Source of the DNA: JAZMZS01 sp045120955
GTDB taxonomy: Bacteria > Bacillota > Clostridia > Oscillospirales > CAG-272
NCBI GenBank assembly: GCA_045120955.1
Contig: JBGVFH010000063.1
Coordinates: forward strand, 1 to 60,354
DNA length: 60,354 bases
Direction: 5' to 3'
Below are positions 42,975 through 52,062 of this stretch, one piece after another. The translations under genes were made by a program, and so were the position numbers. Under the pieces are notes generated by a model that saw only the letters and a list, made by a program, of their open reading frames with translations, searched no databases and had not been told where the DNA came from. Every line of letters begins with the position of its first letter. Within the stretch, counting starts at the first letter, position 1.

Positions 42975-43488
42975 ATATTTTTATTTTATATTTATGTTTC
43001 CATACCCGCATATACGAAAAAATAACTTTTGTCAGAGCTATGTCGTACATGACAAAGACGGGAGTTCCGATCAAAAACAACCACGGCGTGACCGTCAGCA
43101 CTTCTTGTTCTGCCCCGACAAAAAAAGCGGACAGAGCACATACAGCCGCCAGCGCAGCGTTAAATACCGTCAGCTTTAATACCCAACACAAAATTTTGTT
43201 CAGTCTTTCAAATACATTCTTCAGTATCGGGTAATAACCGAAAAACAAGGCAAAGTAGATTGCGGGCAGCTTGTTCGGCAACAAAAGCATGGCGGCGCTT
43301 GAGGTGACCAGCCACACGAGGACAGGGTACGCACCGCCAAGCTCTATTACAGCAAATATGACCGCAAAGGACGCAAGCGCTGCCGCACTCAGGTCCATTA
43401 CATCAAATATCGAGCCGACGAGCATGACAACGAACGTAGCGGCACACAGTACCGCTGCCACGGTCAGTTTTTTTGTGCTTTTTTTCAT
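42973..43488 (-). CDS. Membrane protein of unknown function
   Basis: 171 residues with about five hydrophobic segments (around 8-28, 32-50, 52-70, 100-124, 128-150) and a basic C-terminal tail (RVWKHKYKIKI). The overall layout resembles small ECF-S or QueT-like membrane proteins, but no signature residues support that. It has its own terminator and lies between yicC and the J-domain gene. Function unassigned. Confidence 0.7.
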   Translation of the reverse strand: MKKSTKKLTVAAVLCAATFVVMLVGSIFDVMDLSAAALASFAVIFAVIELGGAYPVLVWLVTSSAAMLLLPNKLPAIYFALFFGYYPILKNVFERLNKILCWVLKLTVFNAALAAVCALSAFFVGAEQEVLTVTPWLFLIGTPVFVMYDIALTKVIFSYMRVWKHKYKIKI

Positions 43489-43572
43489 ATCAAAACTCCG
43501 AAAAAGCGAAATGACGGTTTAAAATATTACGGTTTGTTTTTTTGATAACGTATGAACGCTGTCATCATGCAC

Positions 43573-44181
43573 TCAGCAGCATCTGATGAGATCCCCTCCG
43601 CAGCATTCGCACAGGCAGTCCGCACACAAAAGCGACGAGCATACATCGCACCCCGAACATTCCGCAGCACTGCCCCCCGAGCTTCGGTAGGCTCTGCCGT
43701 AGGTGTTGGCACTTCGCTGAAGATTGAGCTTGAGCTGTCTGTATTCCTCGTTTGTCGGATCCATGCTGCACGCAGTATCAACGTGATTGAGTGCATCGTA
43801 TACCCATCCTCGGCGCAGAAGGATAATTGCCTTGAGATAATGCCACTCGGCGTTTCTGCCGCTTATATTCACGGCATCAAGATTAAGCTCCGCCTCGGAG
43901 TATCTGCCCTCATTTATCATACGGCGTATCTGCGGATAGCTTGAAGCTCCGCTATAGCCGCCCGTACCGCCGCTGCCGGTACCCGTGCCGCTCTGGCGCT
44001 GACGCTGTATCGTGTCGTATGCCTCATTTATCTCCTTCATTTTTTCGGCGGCAAGGTCGGAGAGCTGTGAGTCACGGTAGTTGTCGGGGTGATACTTTTT
44101 AGCAAGGGCACGGTACGCTTTTTTTATTTCATCGTCTGTTGCATCACGGCTGACGCCGAGTATCTTATACGGGTCATTCAT
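43573..44181 (-). CDS. J-domain protein with a cysteine-rich tail
   Basis: 202 residues. A complete N-terminal J domain (MNDPYKILGVSRDATDDEI, HPD in KKYHPDN), a Gly/Thr/Ser linker (about 63-82), a helical TPR-like middle (RRMINEGRYSEAELNLD), and a tail with 11 Cys in about 30 residues (CSGCDVCSSLLCADCLCECC). The tail would bind metal or form disulfides. It would recruit DnaK through HPD. DUF5685 is encoded 24 nt upstream; the pair is commonly adjacent in Clostridia. Confidence 0.88.
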   Translation of the reverse strand: MNDPYKILGVSRDATDDEIKKAYRALAKKYHPDNYRDSQLSDLAAEKMKEINEAYDTIQRQRQSGTGTGSGGTGGYSGASSYPQIRRMINEGRYSEAELNLDAVNISGRNAEWHYLKAIILLRRGWVYDALNHVDTACSMDPTNEEYRQLKLNLQRSANTYGRAYRSSGGSAAECSGCDVCSSLLCADCLCECCGGDLIRCC

Positions 44182-44205
44182 TGTGTCGTTTATGTCCTTT
44201 CGGAG

Positions 44206-45063
44206 TTATTTGTTCGATGTTGCCTTGAAAAGTGCTTTGTTCATCTGCTCGGGCATTCCGAGATAAATTATGTTTTTTATTATTTCACCGATGTCACGGT
44301 AGTCGGAAAAATCAATGAGGTCTACTGCACGCTCAAGACCTGACAGCTCACACAAAAGCGCCGTTTGCACGCTCTTTTTTTCTTCATCTCCGAAGCATTC
44401 TCCGTACATTAAAGCAAGCGGGTTGTATGAGCCGCTTTTTATATCCTTTTGATAGTCGTCGGCGGCATCTGCAGCATATATAAATTTTCCGCAGTGGTAG
44501 CCCGCTTCATACGCGATTTTTCGTTTTCCGCCGTCAAGACCGTAAGAGAATACCTCGCCCAGCAATTCTCCGAACACTCCGGCAGGTCTGTCAAGCGACG
44601 CACAGCCCTCCGTCTCGAGTCTTCCAAGCTCGCAGAGCTTTTGCGACAGGCTCTCTTCAAGCTCGGGCAATCCCGCCTTTTTTTTGAAGTGCAGAAAAAC
44701 CGGATAGACGGCGGCAGCAAGTATTTTTTTGCCTCTTTTGCTGTCATACAGATCGTCCTTTGCCTTGTAATACGCAAGCGCAAGCGATGCCTTTGCGGAG
44801 TAGGACAGAGAGGGGCATATATCGAGCATGGACCGCTTTTTTATCGGATGGACTATACATCTGTGCTCCGAAAATGAGAGTTTTTCTTTTTCAAGCACCA
44901 GACGTACAAGAGAAAGAAAAACAAAATCATAGTTGAGAGTCATGCGGGAAAGCTGTCCCGTGCATTTTCCCATTGCACGGCACAGTCCGCAGTAAGCGGC
45001 AGAGTAACACTCGTATTCTCTGATTTTCATTTCGCTTTTATATGCTTTTACATATCCGAACAT
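44206..45063 (-). CDS. DUF5685 family protein
   Basis: 285 residues from ATG 45063, which has GGAGG six to seven nt upstream; an in-frame ATG at 45102 lacks a site. The start MFGYVKAYKSEMKIREYECYSAAYCGLCRAMGK is the family hallmark, with a Cys pair. The middle is helical with an LALAYYKAKDDLYD motif like prenyltransferase/poly-prenyl-synthase Asp-rich helices, so it may have an isoprenoid-synthase-like fold; this is inference. A promoter lies at 45111-45139. It is the first gene of a two-gene unit with the J-domain protein. Confidence 0.8.
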   Translation of the reverse strand: MFGYVKAYKSEMKIREYECYSAAYCGLCRAMGKCTGQLSRMTLNYDFVFLSLVRLVLEKEKLSFSEHRCIVHPIKKRSMLDICPSLSYSAKASLALAYYKAKDDLYDSKRGKKILAAAVYPVFLHFKKKAGLPELEESLSQKLCELGRLETEGCASLDRPAGVFGELLGEVFSYGLDGGKRKIAYEAGYHCGKFIYAADAADDYQKDIKSGSYNPLALMYGECFGDEEKKSVQTALLCELSGLERAVDLIDFSDYRDIGEIIKNIIYLGMPEQMNKALFKATSNK

Positions 45064-45110
45064 AAAAATCCTCCGATGTCCGGTTCTTATATGAGTGAAC
45101 ACTAAGAAAT

Positions 45111-45139
45111 ATTTTAGTACAAGTTACCTAAAAATACAA
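45111..45139 (-). promoter_or_regulatory. Promoter of the DUF5685/J-domain pair
   Basis: Minus strand TTGTAT, 17-nt spacer, TAAAAT. Confidence 0.55.
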
Positions 45140-45154
45140 TAAACATTTTGTAAA

Positions 45155-45174
45155 CAAAATCCAACAAGATTTTG
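45155..45174 (-). terminator. Weak terminator after the DUF1643 gene
   Basis: CAAAATC-CAACAA-GATTTTG is a 7-bp stem; on the minus strand TTTAC follows. It lies 25 nt after the DUF1643 stop. Confidence 0.35.
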
Positions 45175-45199
45175 TCGTTTGCTGTATTTGTGACGTTAT

Positions 45200-45826
45200 T
45201 TATATCTCGAGACTGTCAAGATATTCGCTTACGTCAAAGTGCTCGAGCCTGCTCTGCTTTGAGAGATACAGAGGGTGGTGCGGATGCCCCGCCTTTTTTG
45301 ACCTTGCGCCTGCGCTGTACCACACAGCTCCGTATTTTTTACCTATCTCTATCATATCCCGCACGCACGAGGGAAGATACTCCCTTGCCTCGATTATCGT
45401 TCCCCATGCCGCCCATACGGCGGGCTTCGATTTTTTTGAAAGCGACATTATGTACTCAAATGCCCTCATATTTTCTCTGTGCATCTGCATATTCAGTACA
45501 TTTTCCATATCCTGCGGCCGTGTTGCTCTTTGCGCATATACGTTAAACATGATAAAGCTGTCATAGCCGTTTGAGTGGGCTATACGCTCAACGCTTTTCA
45601 GCGTGTTGTCAAGATTGTCCGGCTCTGCCGTGGATGGGTTTATTCCTATACAGACAAGAGGCATCTCCCCCTTTGTTCCGAGTATGTAACGGTACTCCGA
45701 GTAGGTGCATGGCACATACAGCCATTTGTTTATGTCATAGCTTTCGTTTGGCTCGTTTGCCCTTTGCAGAGCATCGTAAAAGCCCTCAAGCTCAATTTGA
45801 AGCGTGTTTGTCTTAGGAATATGCAT
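45200..45826 (-). CDS. DUF1643-domain protein
   Basis: 208 residues, soluble. It carries the DUF1643 region: YRYILGTKGEMPLVCIGINPSTAEPDNLDNTLKSVERIA, followed by GYDSFIMFNVYAQRATRPQDM and AVWAAWGTIIEAREYL. The family is related by fold to uracil-DNA-glycosylase-like domains and has no proven activity. A run of G and A (GGGAGATTTTC) precedes ATG 45826. It stands alone, convergent with nothing and divergent from the regulator at 46116. Confidence 0.85.
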   Translation of the reverse strand: MHIPKTNTLQIELEGFYDALQRANEPNESYDINKWLYVPCTYSEYRYILGTKGEMPLVCIGINPSTAEPDNLDNTLKSVERIAHSNGYDSFIMFNVYAQRATRPQDMENVLNMQMHRENMRAFEYIMSLSKKSKPAVWAAWGTIIEAREYLPSCVRDMIEIGKKYGAVWYSAGARSKKAGHPHHPLYLSKQSRLEHFDVSEYLDSLEI

Positions 45827-46018
45827 AGAAAATCTCCCTGTTCTGCTTTTTTTCTTATATTATCACATCCGCCGTTGCTTTTCAACCGTAAGTGTTCGTT
45901 TAGGTCGAAAAACGGGGGATTTTTCGGATTTTCCGCACAAAATAAGCAAAGTATGCCATTTACAACACCATTTAAACAAAAAAATCAAAAAAATTTGTAA
46001 GAAATATCAAATTGTCTA

Positions 46019-46047
46019 TTGAAAAAATACAAAAAGTAATGTAAAAT
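46019..46047 (+). promoter_or_regulatory. Promoter for the CdaR-like gene and ftsEX
   Basis: TTGAAA (46019-46024), 17-nt spacer, TAAAAT (46042-46047). Confidence 0.65.
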
Positions 46048-46115
46048 ATAGGCTGAAATAACTAATAGAGCAATCAAAGATAAATAATTATACACAAACC
46101 GAAAGGAGTCGCATT

Positions 46116-47201
46116 ATGTCAAGCAGATTGTTTCAGGGCGTTATCCATCAAATGAAGGACGCCGTTGACAGAGTTATCGGCGTAATTGATGATAACGGTC
46201 AGATCATAGCGTGCAGTGAGCTCGTAAAAATTGGAGAGGTAAAGCATGACGTAAAGGACGAGCTGTACTATACGGCAGATACCGTTGTGTACGGTGGTTA
46301 TACATATCGTCCGATAGGCAACCAGGCAAAGCCGGAGAGCACAGTTTTTGTGGAAGGGGAGGACAAGATAGCAGAAAAGATAAGTGCGGTTTTGGCTGTA
46401 TCTCTTTCCAATATCAAAAATCTTTACGACGAAAAATACGACAAATGCTCGTTTATCAAGAACATCATTCTTGATAATATTCTTCCTTCCGACATATACA
46501 TGAAATCGAAGGAGCTTCATTTCAACACGGATGATATAAGAATAGTATATCTTATCAAGTTCCACGGCCGCACCGATATGATGCCCTACGAGATGATCCA
46601 GAATATGTTCCCCGACAAGAACCACGATTACGTTATCAGCGTAGGCGAGTCTGACATAGTTTTAGTCAGAGAGCTGAAGCCCGACTTTGACGTAAAGGAT
46701 ATCGAGAAGGTAGCGTCAAACATAGCCGAGACACTTTCGGGTGAATTTTATACAAAGGTATCCGTCGGTATCTCCACTCCCGTTGAGAACATAAGAGACC
46801 TTGCAAAGGCTTTCAAGGAGGCTCAGGTGGCACTTGAAGTAGGCAAGGTATTCGATACGGAGAAAAATATCGTCAGCTACGAAAATCTCGGAATAGGAAG
46901 ACTTATATATCAGCTTCCTACCACTCTTTGCGAGATGTTCTTGCAGGAGGTATTCAAAAAGGGCTCTCTTGAGTCTCTTGACCGTGAGACTCTCATGACT
47001 GTTCAGTGCTTCTTTGAGAACAACCTCAACGTATCCGAGACATCGAGAAAGCTTTTCGTTCACAGAAACACACTTGTATACAGACTTGAAAAGATCCGCA
47101 AGATAACAGGTCTTGACCTGCGCGAGTTTGACCATGCCATTACCTTTAAGGTTGCGCTTATGGTCAAGAAGTATTTAGCCTCCAAGCCCGCAAAGTTCTG
47201 A
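46116..47201 (+). CDS. CdaR/PucR-type transcriptional regulator
   Basis: 361 residues. The C-terminal PucR helix-turn-helix is clear: FFENNLNVSETSRKLFVHRNTLVYRLEKI (about 310-340), followed by ITGLDLREFDHAITFKVALMVKKY. The N-terminal half may be a GAF-like sensor (IGVIDDNGQIIACSE) and the middle a GGDEF-derived domain without its signature. GAAAGGAG precedes ATG 46116. It reads into ftsEX after only 13 nt, a neighbourhood conserved in many Clostridia, so it may affect cell-division genes directly. Confidence 0.85.
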   Translation: MSSRLFQGVIHQMKDAVDRVIGVIDDNGQIIACSELVKIGEVKHDVKDELYYTADTVVYGGYTYRPIGNQAKPESTVFVEGEDKIAEKISAVLAVSLSNIKNLYDEKYDKCSFIKNIILDNILPSDIYMKSKELHFNTDDIRIVYLIKFHGRTDMMPYEMIQNMFPDKNHDYVISVGESDIVLVRELKPDFDVKDIEKVASNIAETLSGEFYTKVSVGISTPVENIRDLAKAFKEAQVALEVGKVFDTEKNIVSYENLGIGRLIYQLPTTLCEMFLQEVFKKGSLESLDRETLMTVQCFFENNLNVSETSRKLFVHRNTLVYRLEKIRKITGLDLREFDHAITFKVALMVKKYLASKPAKF

Positions 47202-47214
47202 GGTATCGCTTCGG

Positions 47215-47895
47215 ATGATACAATTTAAGAATGTAAAAAAGTCATATCAGAGAGGGCAAAAAGTTCTTGACGGGCTGGATCTGACCATCAACGACGGCGA
47301 GTTTGTATTTATCGTCGGAAATTCGGGTGCAGGTAAAACGACAATGATGAAGCTGCTTCTCCGTGAGGAAAAGGCGGACAGCGGCTCGCTTATCGTGAAC
47401 GATATCGACCTTAACCGCATTTCTTCTTTTCAGGTACCCAAGTACAGAAGAAAGCTCGGTGTTGTTTTTCAGGATTTCAGACTTTTTCCCAATATGACGG
47501 TGTTTGAAAATGTTGCGTTTGCGATGCGTGTTATCGGAACGCACAGAAAAATTATTAACAGAAAAGTACCGCACGTCCTTCAGATAGTAAATCTTGAGGA
47601 CAAGGCGAGGAGATTTCCGAGCGAGCTGTCGGGAGGAGAGCAGCAGCGTGTTGCTCTTGCCAGAGCACTAGTCAACAACCCTGAGATAATCATAGCCGAC
47701 GAGCCTACGGGCAACATTGACCCGCAGCTCAGCCGTGAGATCATGAGTATGCTCGTTCACGTAAACAGACTCGGAAAGACCGTGCTCGTCGTTACCCACG
47801 AAACAGAGCTTGTCGACTATTTTCATCAGCGAGTGGTACGCCTCAAGGACGGTAAGATCGTCGAGGACGGTTATTACGGAGGTGGTACTACGTGA
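47215..47895 (+). CDS. ftsE: Cell-division ABC ATPase FtsE
   Basis: 226 residues. Walker A GNSGAGKTTM, Q-loop VFQDFRLFPNMTVFENV, signature LSGGEQQR, Walker B IIIADEPTGNIDPQ, switch His VVTHET. FtsE uses ATP to make FtsX activate a cell-wall hydrolase at the division or elongation site. Its stop TGA overlaps the GTG start of ftsX. The ribosome binding site is weak, consistent with coupling to the regulator upstream. Confidence 0.96.
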   Translation: MIQFKNVKKSYQRGQKVLDGLDLTINDGEFVFIVGNSGAGKTTMMKLLLREEKADSGSLIVNDIDLNRISSFQVPKYRRKLGVVFQDFRLFPNMTVFENVAFAMRVIGTHRKIINRKVPHVLQIVNLEDKARRFPSELSGGEQQRVALARALVNNPEIIIADEPTGNIDPQLSREIMSMLVHVNRLGKTVLVVTHETELVDYFHQRVVRLKDGKIVEDGYYGGGTT

Positions 47896-48797
47896 AAAAT
47901 CACTACAGCATAGGCTACTTTATAGCGCAGGCTTTCAAGGGGCTGTGGCGTAACAGCGTCATGAGCATAGCCTCTGTGGTCGTACTTATCTGCTGCCTTG
48001 TGGTAATAGGTGTTTTTGCGTCTATCGTAGCAAATATAAACAAAAATCTCGAGAGCTTCAATCTTGCAAACGAGGTCGTCGTATACCTTGAGTATGATGC
48101 GACAGAAGAGGATGCCGCCCGTGTAGAGGAAAAGATAAATGCACTTGACAACATGGGCATAGGCGAGGTCAAGTTCGTTTCAAAGGACGAGGCGCTTGCA
48201 AGTATGCGTGAAGAATACAGCGACTACGGAGAGCTTTTTGAGACGATAGGTGAGGATGACAATCCTCTTGCGTTCTCTTTTGAAATTACGGTCGATGATG
48301 TATCAAAGGGTGTTGAGCTTCAGTTTGCGCTTGAGAACCTTGATGACTCGGTAAGAAAAGTCAACAACCGTATGGATATGGCACAGCAGTTTGAAAACGC
48401 AAAGAAAAATATCACATATGCATTTGTGTTCTTCCTTGCAATTCTGTTCTTTGTGTGCATATTCGTTATTATCAATACCGTTCACCTTGCAGTATATGCA
48501 AGAAGAAACGAAATAATAGTTATGCGCTATGTGGGTGCGACAAGGTGGTTTATTGCAACGCCTTTTGTGCTCGAAGGTATCATTATCGGTGTTGTTTCAA
48601 GCACAGTCGCATACTTTATCGAGATGAAGATATATGAGTACATCACACAGATGATGGCAGGCTCGAATATCGGGCTCATTACGCTCATACCCTTTTCGGA
48701 TATCAACACATATATTTTCTTTGGATTTTTGGCTATCGGTATCTTTACCGGTGTTGTCGGAAGTCTCATATCACTGCGCAAGCGTGTCGAAGCGTAA
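47892..48797 (+). CDS. ftsX: Cell-division membrane protein FtsX
   Basis: 301 residues, GTG start overlapping the ftsE stop. First helix at about 22-44, a large extracellular loop (about 45-170, YLEYDATEEDAARVEEKI) that contacts the hydrolase, then three helices (about 178-200, 222-245, 273-295) as in the FtsX/MacB permease fold. Acts with FtsE to control peptidoglycan hydrolysis. The M23-family hydrolase gene directly downstream is a likely partner. Confidence 0.95.
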   Translation: MKNHYSIGYFIAQAFKGLWRNSVMSIASVVVLICCLVVIGVFASIVANINKNLESFNLANEVVVYLEYDATEEDAARVEEKINALDNMGIGEVKFVSKDEALASMREEYSDYGELFETIGEDDNPLAFSFEITVDDVSKGVELQFALENLDDSVRKVNNRMDMAQQFENAKKNITYAFVFFLAILFFVCIFVIINTVHLAVYARRNEIIVMRYVGATRWFIATPFVLEGIIIGVVSSTVAYFIEMKIYEYITQMMAGSNIGLITLIPFSDINTYIFFGFLAIGIFTGVVGSLISLRKRVEA

Positions 48798-48812
48798 AAT
48801 TGATAGTGAGTT

Positions 48813-48851
48813 ACAAAAAAAGGCTCGGCTGCGAGCCTGAGCCTTTTTTGT
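48813..48851 (+). terminator. Terminator after ftsX
   Basis: ACAAAAAAAGGCTC (48813-48826) pairs with GAGCCTTTTTTGT (48839-48851), with an inner GGCT-GCG-AGCC stem. Confidence 0.85.
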
Positions 48852-48877
48852 AGACAATTTTTATATTGAGGTTTATA

Positions 48878-50137
48878 ATGATAAATTACAAAAGGCGTGT
48901 TTTTATGAGCATATGCACGGCAGCCTTGGCTGTATGTATGTGTTTTACGGCGCTTTCGTGGGTATTTGAGCAGATGTTGCCTGCATCGGCGGCGAGTAAT
49001 GCAACGGTATCGGGTTACGAGGCTCAGATAAAAGAACTCGAAAATAAAGAAGCCGAGCTGAAAAAGGAAATTGAATCTCTCAAGTCCGACAGCTCGAAGG
49101 CAATGACGCTGAAGCTTACGCTTGACGAACAGTTGAGCTTGACATATGAGAAAATAGATGCCGCAAAGCTGCTGATAGGGGAGCTTCGCACTCAGATAGC
49201 ACTTACGGAAACAAATATAGCCGATATGCAGCAAAATCTTGAAAAGCAGGAGGAGATATTCAAGGAGAGGCTCCGTCTTGCTTATGAGGACAGCAATATC
49301 AGCTATATTGCGATGCTTTTCGATGCTGACGGTCTTGTTGATTTTTTCAATAATATCGAGCGAGTTGGTGCTCTGCTTGACTATGACAAAAAGATAATCA
49401 ACAATTATTCAGAGCAAAAAACGGAGCTTGAAAATACCCGAAATCTGTTAAACGAGCAGATAAACAAGCAGACCGAATATCAGGCAGAGCTTGAACAGAC
49501 AGAAGCAGAGCTTGAAAAACAGATAAAGGAAGCGGATGCTCTGCTCGATCAGATAAAAGCTGACCAAAAAGAATATCAGAATGATTTGGAAGCTATAAAA
49601 GCTGAGGAAAAAAGACTTGAGGCGGAGCTGAGCGAATATCTGAAAAAGCTGCAGGAAGCGGAAAACAAGAACTACATGGTAGACGGTCAGCTTCAATGGC
49701 CTGTCAAGTCAGGTACACGCGGTTATAATATAATTACAAGCACGTTCGGATACCGTGATCTTTCTGTCGGCGGAAATGATGTATCCAACCACAAGGGAAT
49801 TGATATCGGTGTCAGCTATGTCAATGTTTATGCTTGCGGTGCGGGTACGGTAGTTACGAGTACATATTCTTCCTCCTACGGCTATTACATAGTTGTTGAC
49901 CACGGCGGCGGAGTGTCTACGCTTTATGCTCACCTGTCAAAGCTGGGTGTAAAGAAGGGCAGTACAGTCGAGGCAGGACAGTATCTCGGTGTCAGCGGAA
50001 ACACGGGCTGGAGCTCGGGTCCGCATCTTCATCTTGAGCTGAGACTCAGCGGAAGCTACAAAAATCCGCTGACTACAAAAGACAAGAACGGTGACTACTA
50101 TCTGTCAAGACCGAACAATTTGATATATTATGATTGA
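48878..50137 (+). CDS. Secreted coiled-coil M23 peptidoglycan hydrolase (EnvC/CwlO-like)
   Basis: 419 residues from ATG 48878 (GAGG at 48869). A signal peptide with Lys/Arg start and a hydrophobic run ends near ASAASN (about 38); then a long coiled coil (about 42-255, with heptads such as EAQIKELENKEAELKKEIES) and an M23 LytM domain (about 290-415). Zinc ligands are complete: HKGIDIG, then HLHLEL at the end, plus the HGGGVSTLYAHLSKL strand. This layout is that of hydrolases controlled by FtsEX, which is encoded just upstream. Confidence 0.93.
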   Translation: MINYKRRVFMSICTAALAVCMCFTALSWVFEQMLPASAASNATVSGYEAQIKELENKEAELKKEIESLKSDSSKAMTLKLTLDEQLSLTYEKIDAAKLLIGELRTQIALTETNIADMQQNLEKQEEIFKERLRLAYEDSNISYIAMLFDADGLVDFFNNIERVGALLDYDKKIINNYSEQKTELENTRNLLNEQINKQTEYQAELEQTEAELEKQIKEADALLDQIKADQKEYQNDLEAIKAEEKRLEAELSEYLKKLQEAENKNYMVDGQLQWPVKSGTRGYNIITSTFGYRDLSVGGNDVSNHKGIDIGVSYVNVYACGAGTVVTSTYSSSYGYYIVVDHGGGVSTLYAHLSKLGVKKGSTVEAGQYLGVSGNTGWSSGPHLHLELRLSGSYKNPLTTKDKNGDYYLSRPNNLIYYD

Positions 50138-50181
50138 TATTTCTGAATAAGATATCGCTGCAGAGCGAACAATCCATTGAT

Positions 50182-50212
50182 GTTATGCATCCGTATTTTG
50201 CGGATGCATAAC
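50182..50212. other. Perfect 12-bp hairpin between the M23 and CtpA genes
   Basis: GTTATGCATCCG (50182-50193) and CGGATGCATAAC (50201-50212) around TATTTTG. It has no T run, so it is not a classical terminator; it may be an mRNA end or a processing site. Confidence 0.65.
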
Positions 50213-50253
50213 AAATAATGAAGAAAATACGGCAATTAGCGTAAGGAATAAAA

Positions 50254-51501
50254 ATGACAAAGAAAAATCCGGTATATCTTACGGTGCTGTTGGTGGCACT
50301 TGCGATCGTAATAACATTCCAGACGACTTTTATTTTGACAGAAGGGTATAAAAAAGACACACCGGCAGACACGGCAGGTGACGGCTCGCAGACGCAGATT
50401 ATATCTGCCGAAACTTATACAAAGCTACAAGAGATAGCTGCTTATTATGCGGCGTATTTCCCTGATGATATAGACTCAGAGGAAGTGGAAAACTATCTTA
50501 TCTCTGCACTTATCGCAGGTGCGGGGGATACCTTCGGTAATTATGTCAGCGCAGAGGGTCTCGAGGAATATATCAGTAATATAAGCGGAAGCTACAAGGG
50601 AATAGGCGTGTCCGTTATCTACAACTCCGAGCACGGTGTGATAGAGGTGGTATCTGTTTTCCCTGACTCTCCTGCAGAAAAAGCAGGCGTGCTTCCGGGA
50701 GATCTTGTCACATATGTTGGTATAGGCGAGGGCAGACAGAGCGTGTTTGAGATCGGATATTACAAGGCGATCGAGCTTATCCGAGGCGAGCAGGGCACTA
50801 TGGCAGAGTTTGTGGTGATGAGAGACGGCGAGGAAAAAGAGTTTTCGGTCGAGCGTGACGACGTTACAAACCAGACTGTGCAGTTTCATATGTATTCAAA
50901 GGACAGCCGTGTTGCGGTCATACGAATAACACAGTTCGAAAAGGTCACGGTCGAGCAGTTTAAAGCTGCAATGCAAAGTGCCGAGGATGCAGGAGCCGAG
51001 GCGTATGTGTTTGACGTCAGATCAAACCCCGGAGGAGAACTGAACACCATAACGGAGATACTCGATATGCTGCTCCCCGAGGGACCTATTATCAGAATAC
51101 ATTACAAGGATGAGAGTAATAACGTTCAGATAAATTCGGATGCCGAATGCATAGATGCGCCTATGGCTGTGCTTTGCAACGGCTCTACAGCAAGTGCGGG
51201 CGAGCTTTTCTGTTCAGCGCTCAAGGATTATAAAAAGGCAACACTCGTAGGTACACAGACATATGGCAAGGGAACCATGCAATCTCTGCAAAAGCTGTCC
51301 GACGGTGCGGGGCTGTCCCTTACGGTAGCGTATTATCTGCCGCCGTTTTCGGAAAATTACCACGGTGTGGGCGTTGAGCCTAATATCGTATGCGATATAT
51401 CACAAGAGCTGAAAAACGTAAACTTGCACAAGTATACTGACGAAAACGATAATCAGCTTGCCGAGGCTGTTGCAGCGCTCGGACTGTCAATACAGGGCTG
51501 A
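50254..51501 (+). CDS. ctpA: Carboxy-terminal processing protease, CtpA/S41 family
   Basis: 415 residues. An N-terminal anchor helix (about 6-30, YLTVLLVALAIVITFQTTFIL), a PDZ domain (about 110-200, GSYKGIGVSVIYNSEHG, DSPAEKAGVLPGDLV), and an S41 peptidase domain with catalytic Ser in GSTASAGELF and Lys in TYGKGTMQ. It cleaves proteins outside the membrane, often cell-wall enzymes; here it follows an M23 hydrolase gene. ATG 50254 has TAAGGA upstream. Confidence 0.95.
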   Translation: MTKKNPVYLTVLLVALAIVITFQTTFILTEGYKKDTPADTAGDGSQTQIISAETYTKLQEIAAYYAAYFPDDIDSEEVENYLISALIAGAGDTFGNYVSAEGLEEYISNISGSYKGIGVSVIYNSEHGVIEVVSVFPDSPAEKAGVLPGDLVTYVGIGEGRQSVFEIGYYKAIELIRGEQGTMAEFVVMRDGEEKEFSVERDDVTNQTVQFHMYSKDSRVAVIRITQFEKVTVEQFKAAMQSAEDAGAEAYVFDVRSNPGGELNTITEILDMLLPEGPIIRIHYKDESNNVQINSDAECIDAPMAVLCNGSTASAGELFCSALKDYKKATLVGTQTYGKGTMQSLQKLSDGAGLSLTVAYYLPPFSENYHGVGVEPNIVCDISQELKNVNLHKYTDENDNQLAEAVAALGLSIQG

Positions 51502-51547
51502 TTTAATTAATATAAAAAATAACTTTATATACAGGAGAATTTGAAAA

Positions 51548-52030
51548 ATGGCAGCAAAACAGTTTTTTAATACAGAAGAAGGCTTCAAGGCTTTAAAGGA
51601 AGAACTCGAATATCTGAAAAACGTAAGACGTCAGGAGGTAAAGCAGGACATTGCGTTGGCACGTTCTTTCGGTGACCTTTCCGAGAACTCCGAGTACGAC
51701 GAGGCTAAAAACGAACAGGCAAAGGTCGAGGCAAGAATAACAGAGCTTGAATATATTATTCTTCACACCACAGTCATCGACGAATCTGAGCTTGACAGCT
51801 CAAAGGTCGGTATGGGCTCTGTTGTAAAGGTTTTTGACGAGACCAAAAACAAGGAGATCACATACTGCATCGTCGGCTCAAACGAGGTAAATGCGCTTGA
51901 GCACAAGATATCCGACGTATCTCCTATCGGAGCCGCTCTCATGAGCAGACACAAGGGCGATGAGATGGAGGTCGAGACTGCAAACGGAATAAGAAAAATA
52001 AAGATTCTTGACGTATCCCGCAGAAGCTAA
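51548..52030 (+). CDS. greA: Transcription elongation factor GreA
   Basis: 160 residues. The N-terminal coiled coil (about 8-75) with its acidic tip GDLSENSEYDEAKNEQA, and the C-terminal FKBP-like domain (GMGSVVKVFDETKNKEITY, SPIGAALMSRHKGDEMEV). It rescues backtracked RNA polymerase by helping cleave the transcript 3' end. AGGAGA precedes ATG 51548. lysS follows 32 nt later, the common greA-lysS order. Confidence 0.96.
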   Translation: MAAKQFFNTEEGFKALKEELEYLKNVRRQEVKQDIALARSFGDLSENSEYDEAKNEQAKVEARITELEYIILHTTVIDESELDSSKVGMGSVVKVFDETKNKEITYCIVGSNEVNALEHKISDVSPIGAALMSRHKGDEMEVETANGIRKIKILDVSRRS

Positions 52031-52062
52031 AGAAAAACAGACAGATTTAAGAGGAATGTAAA

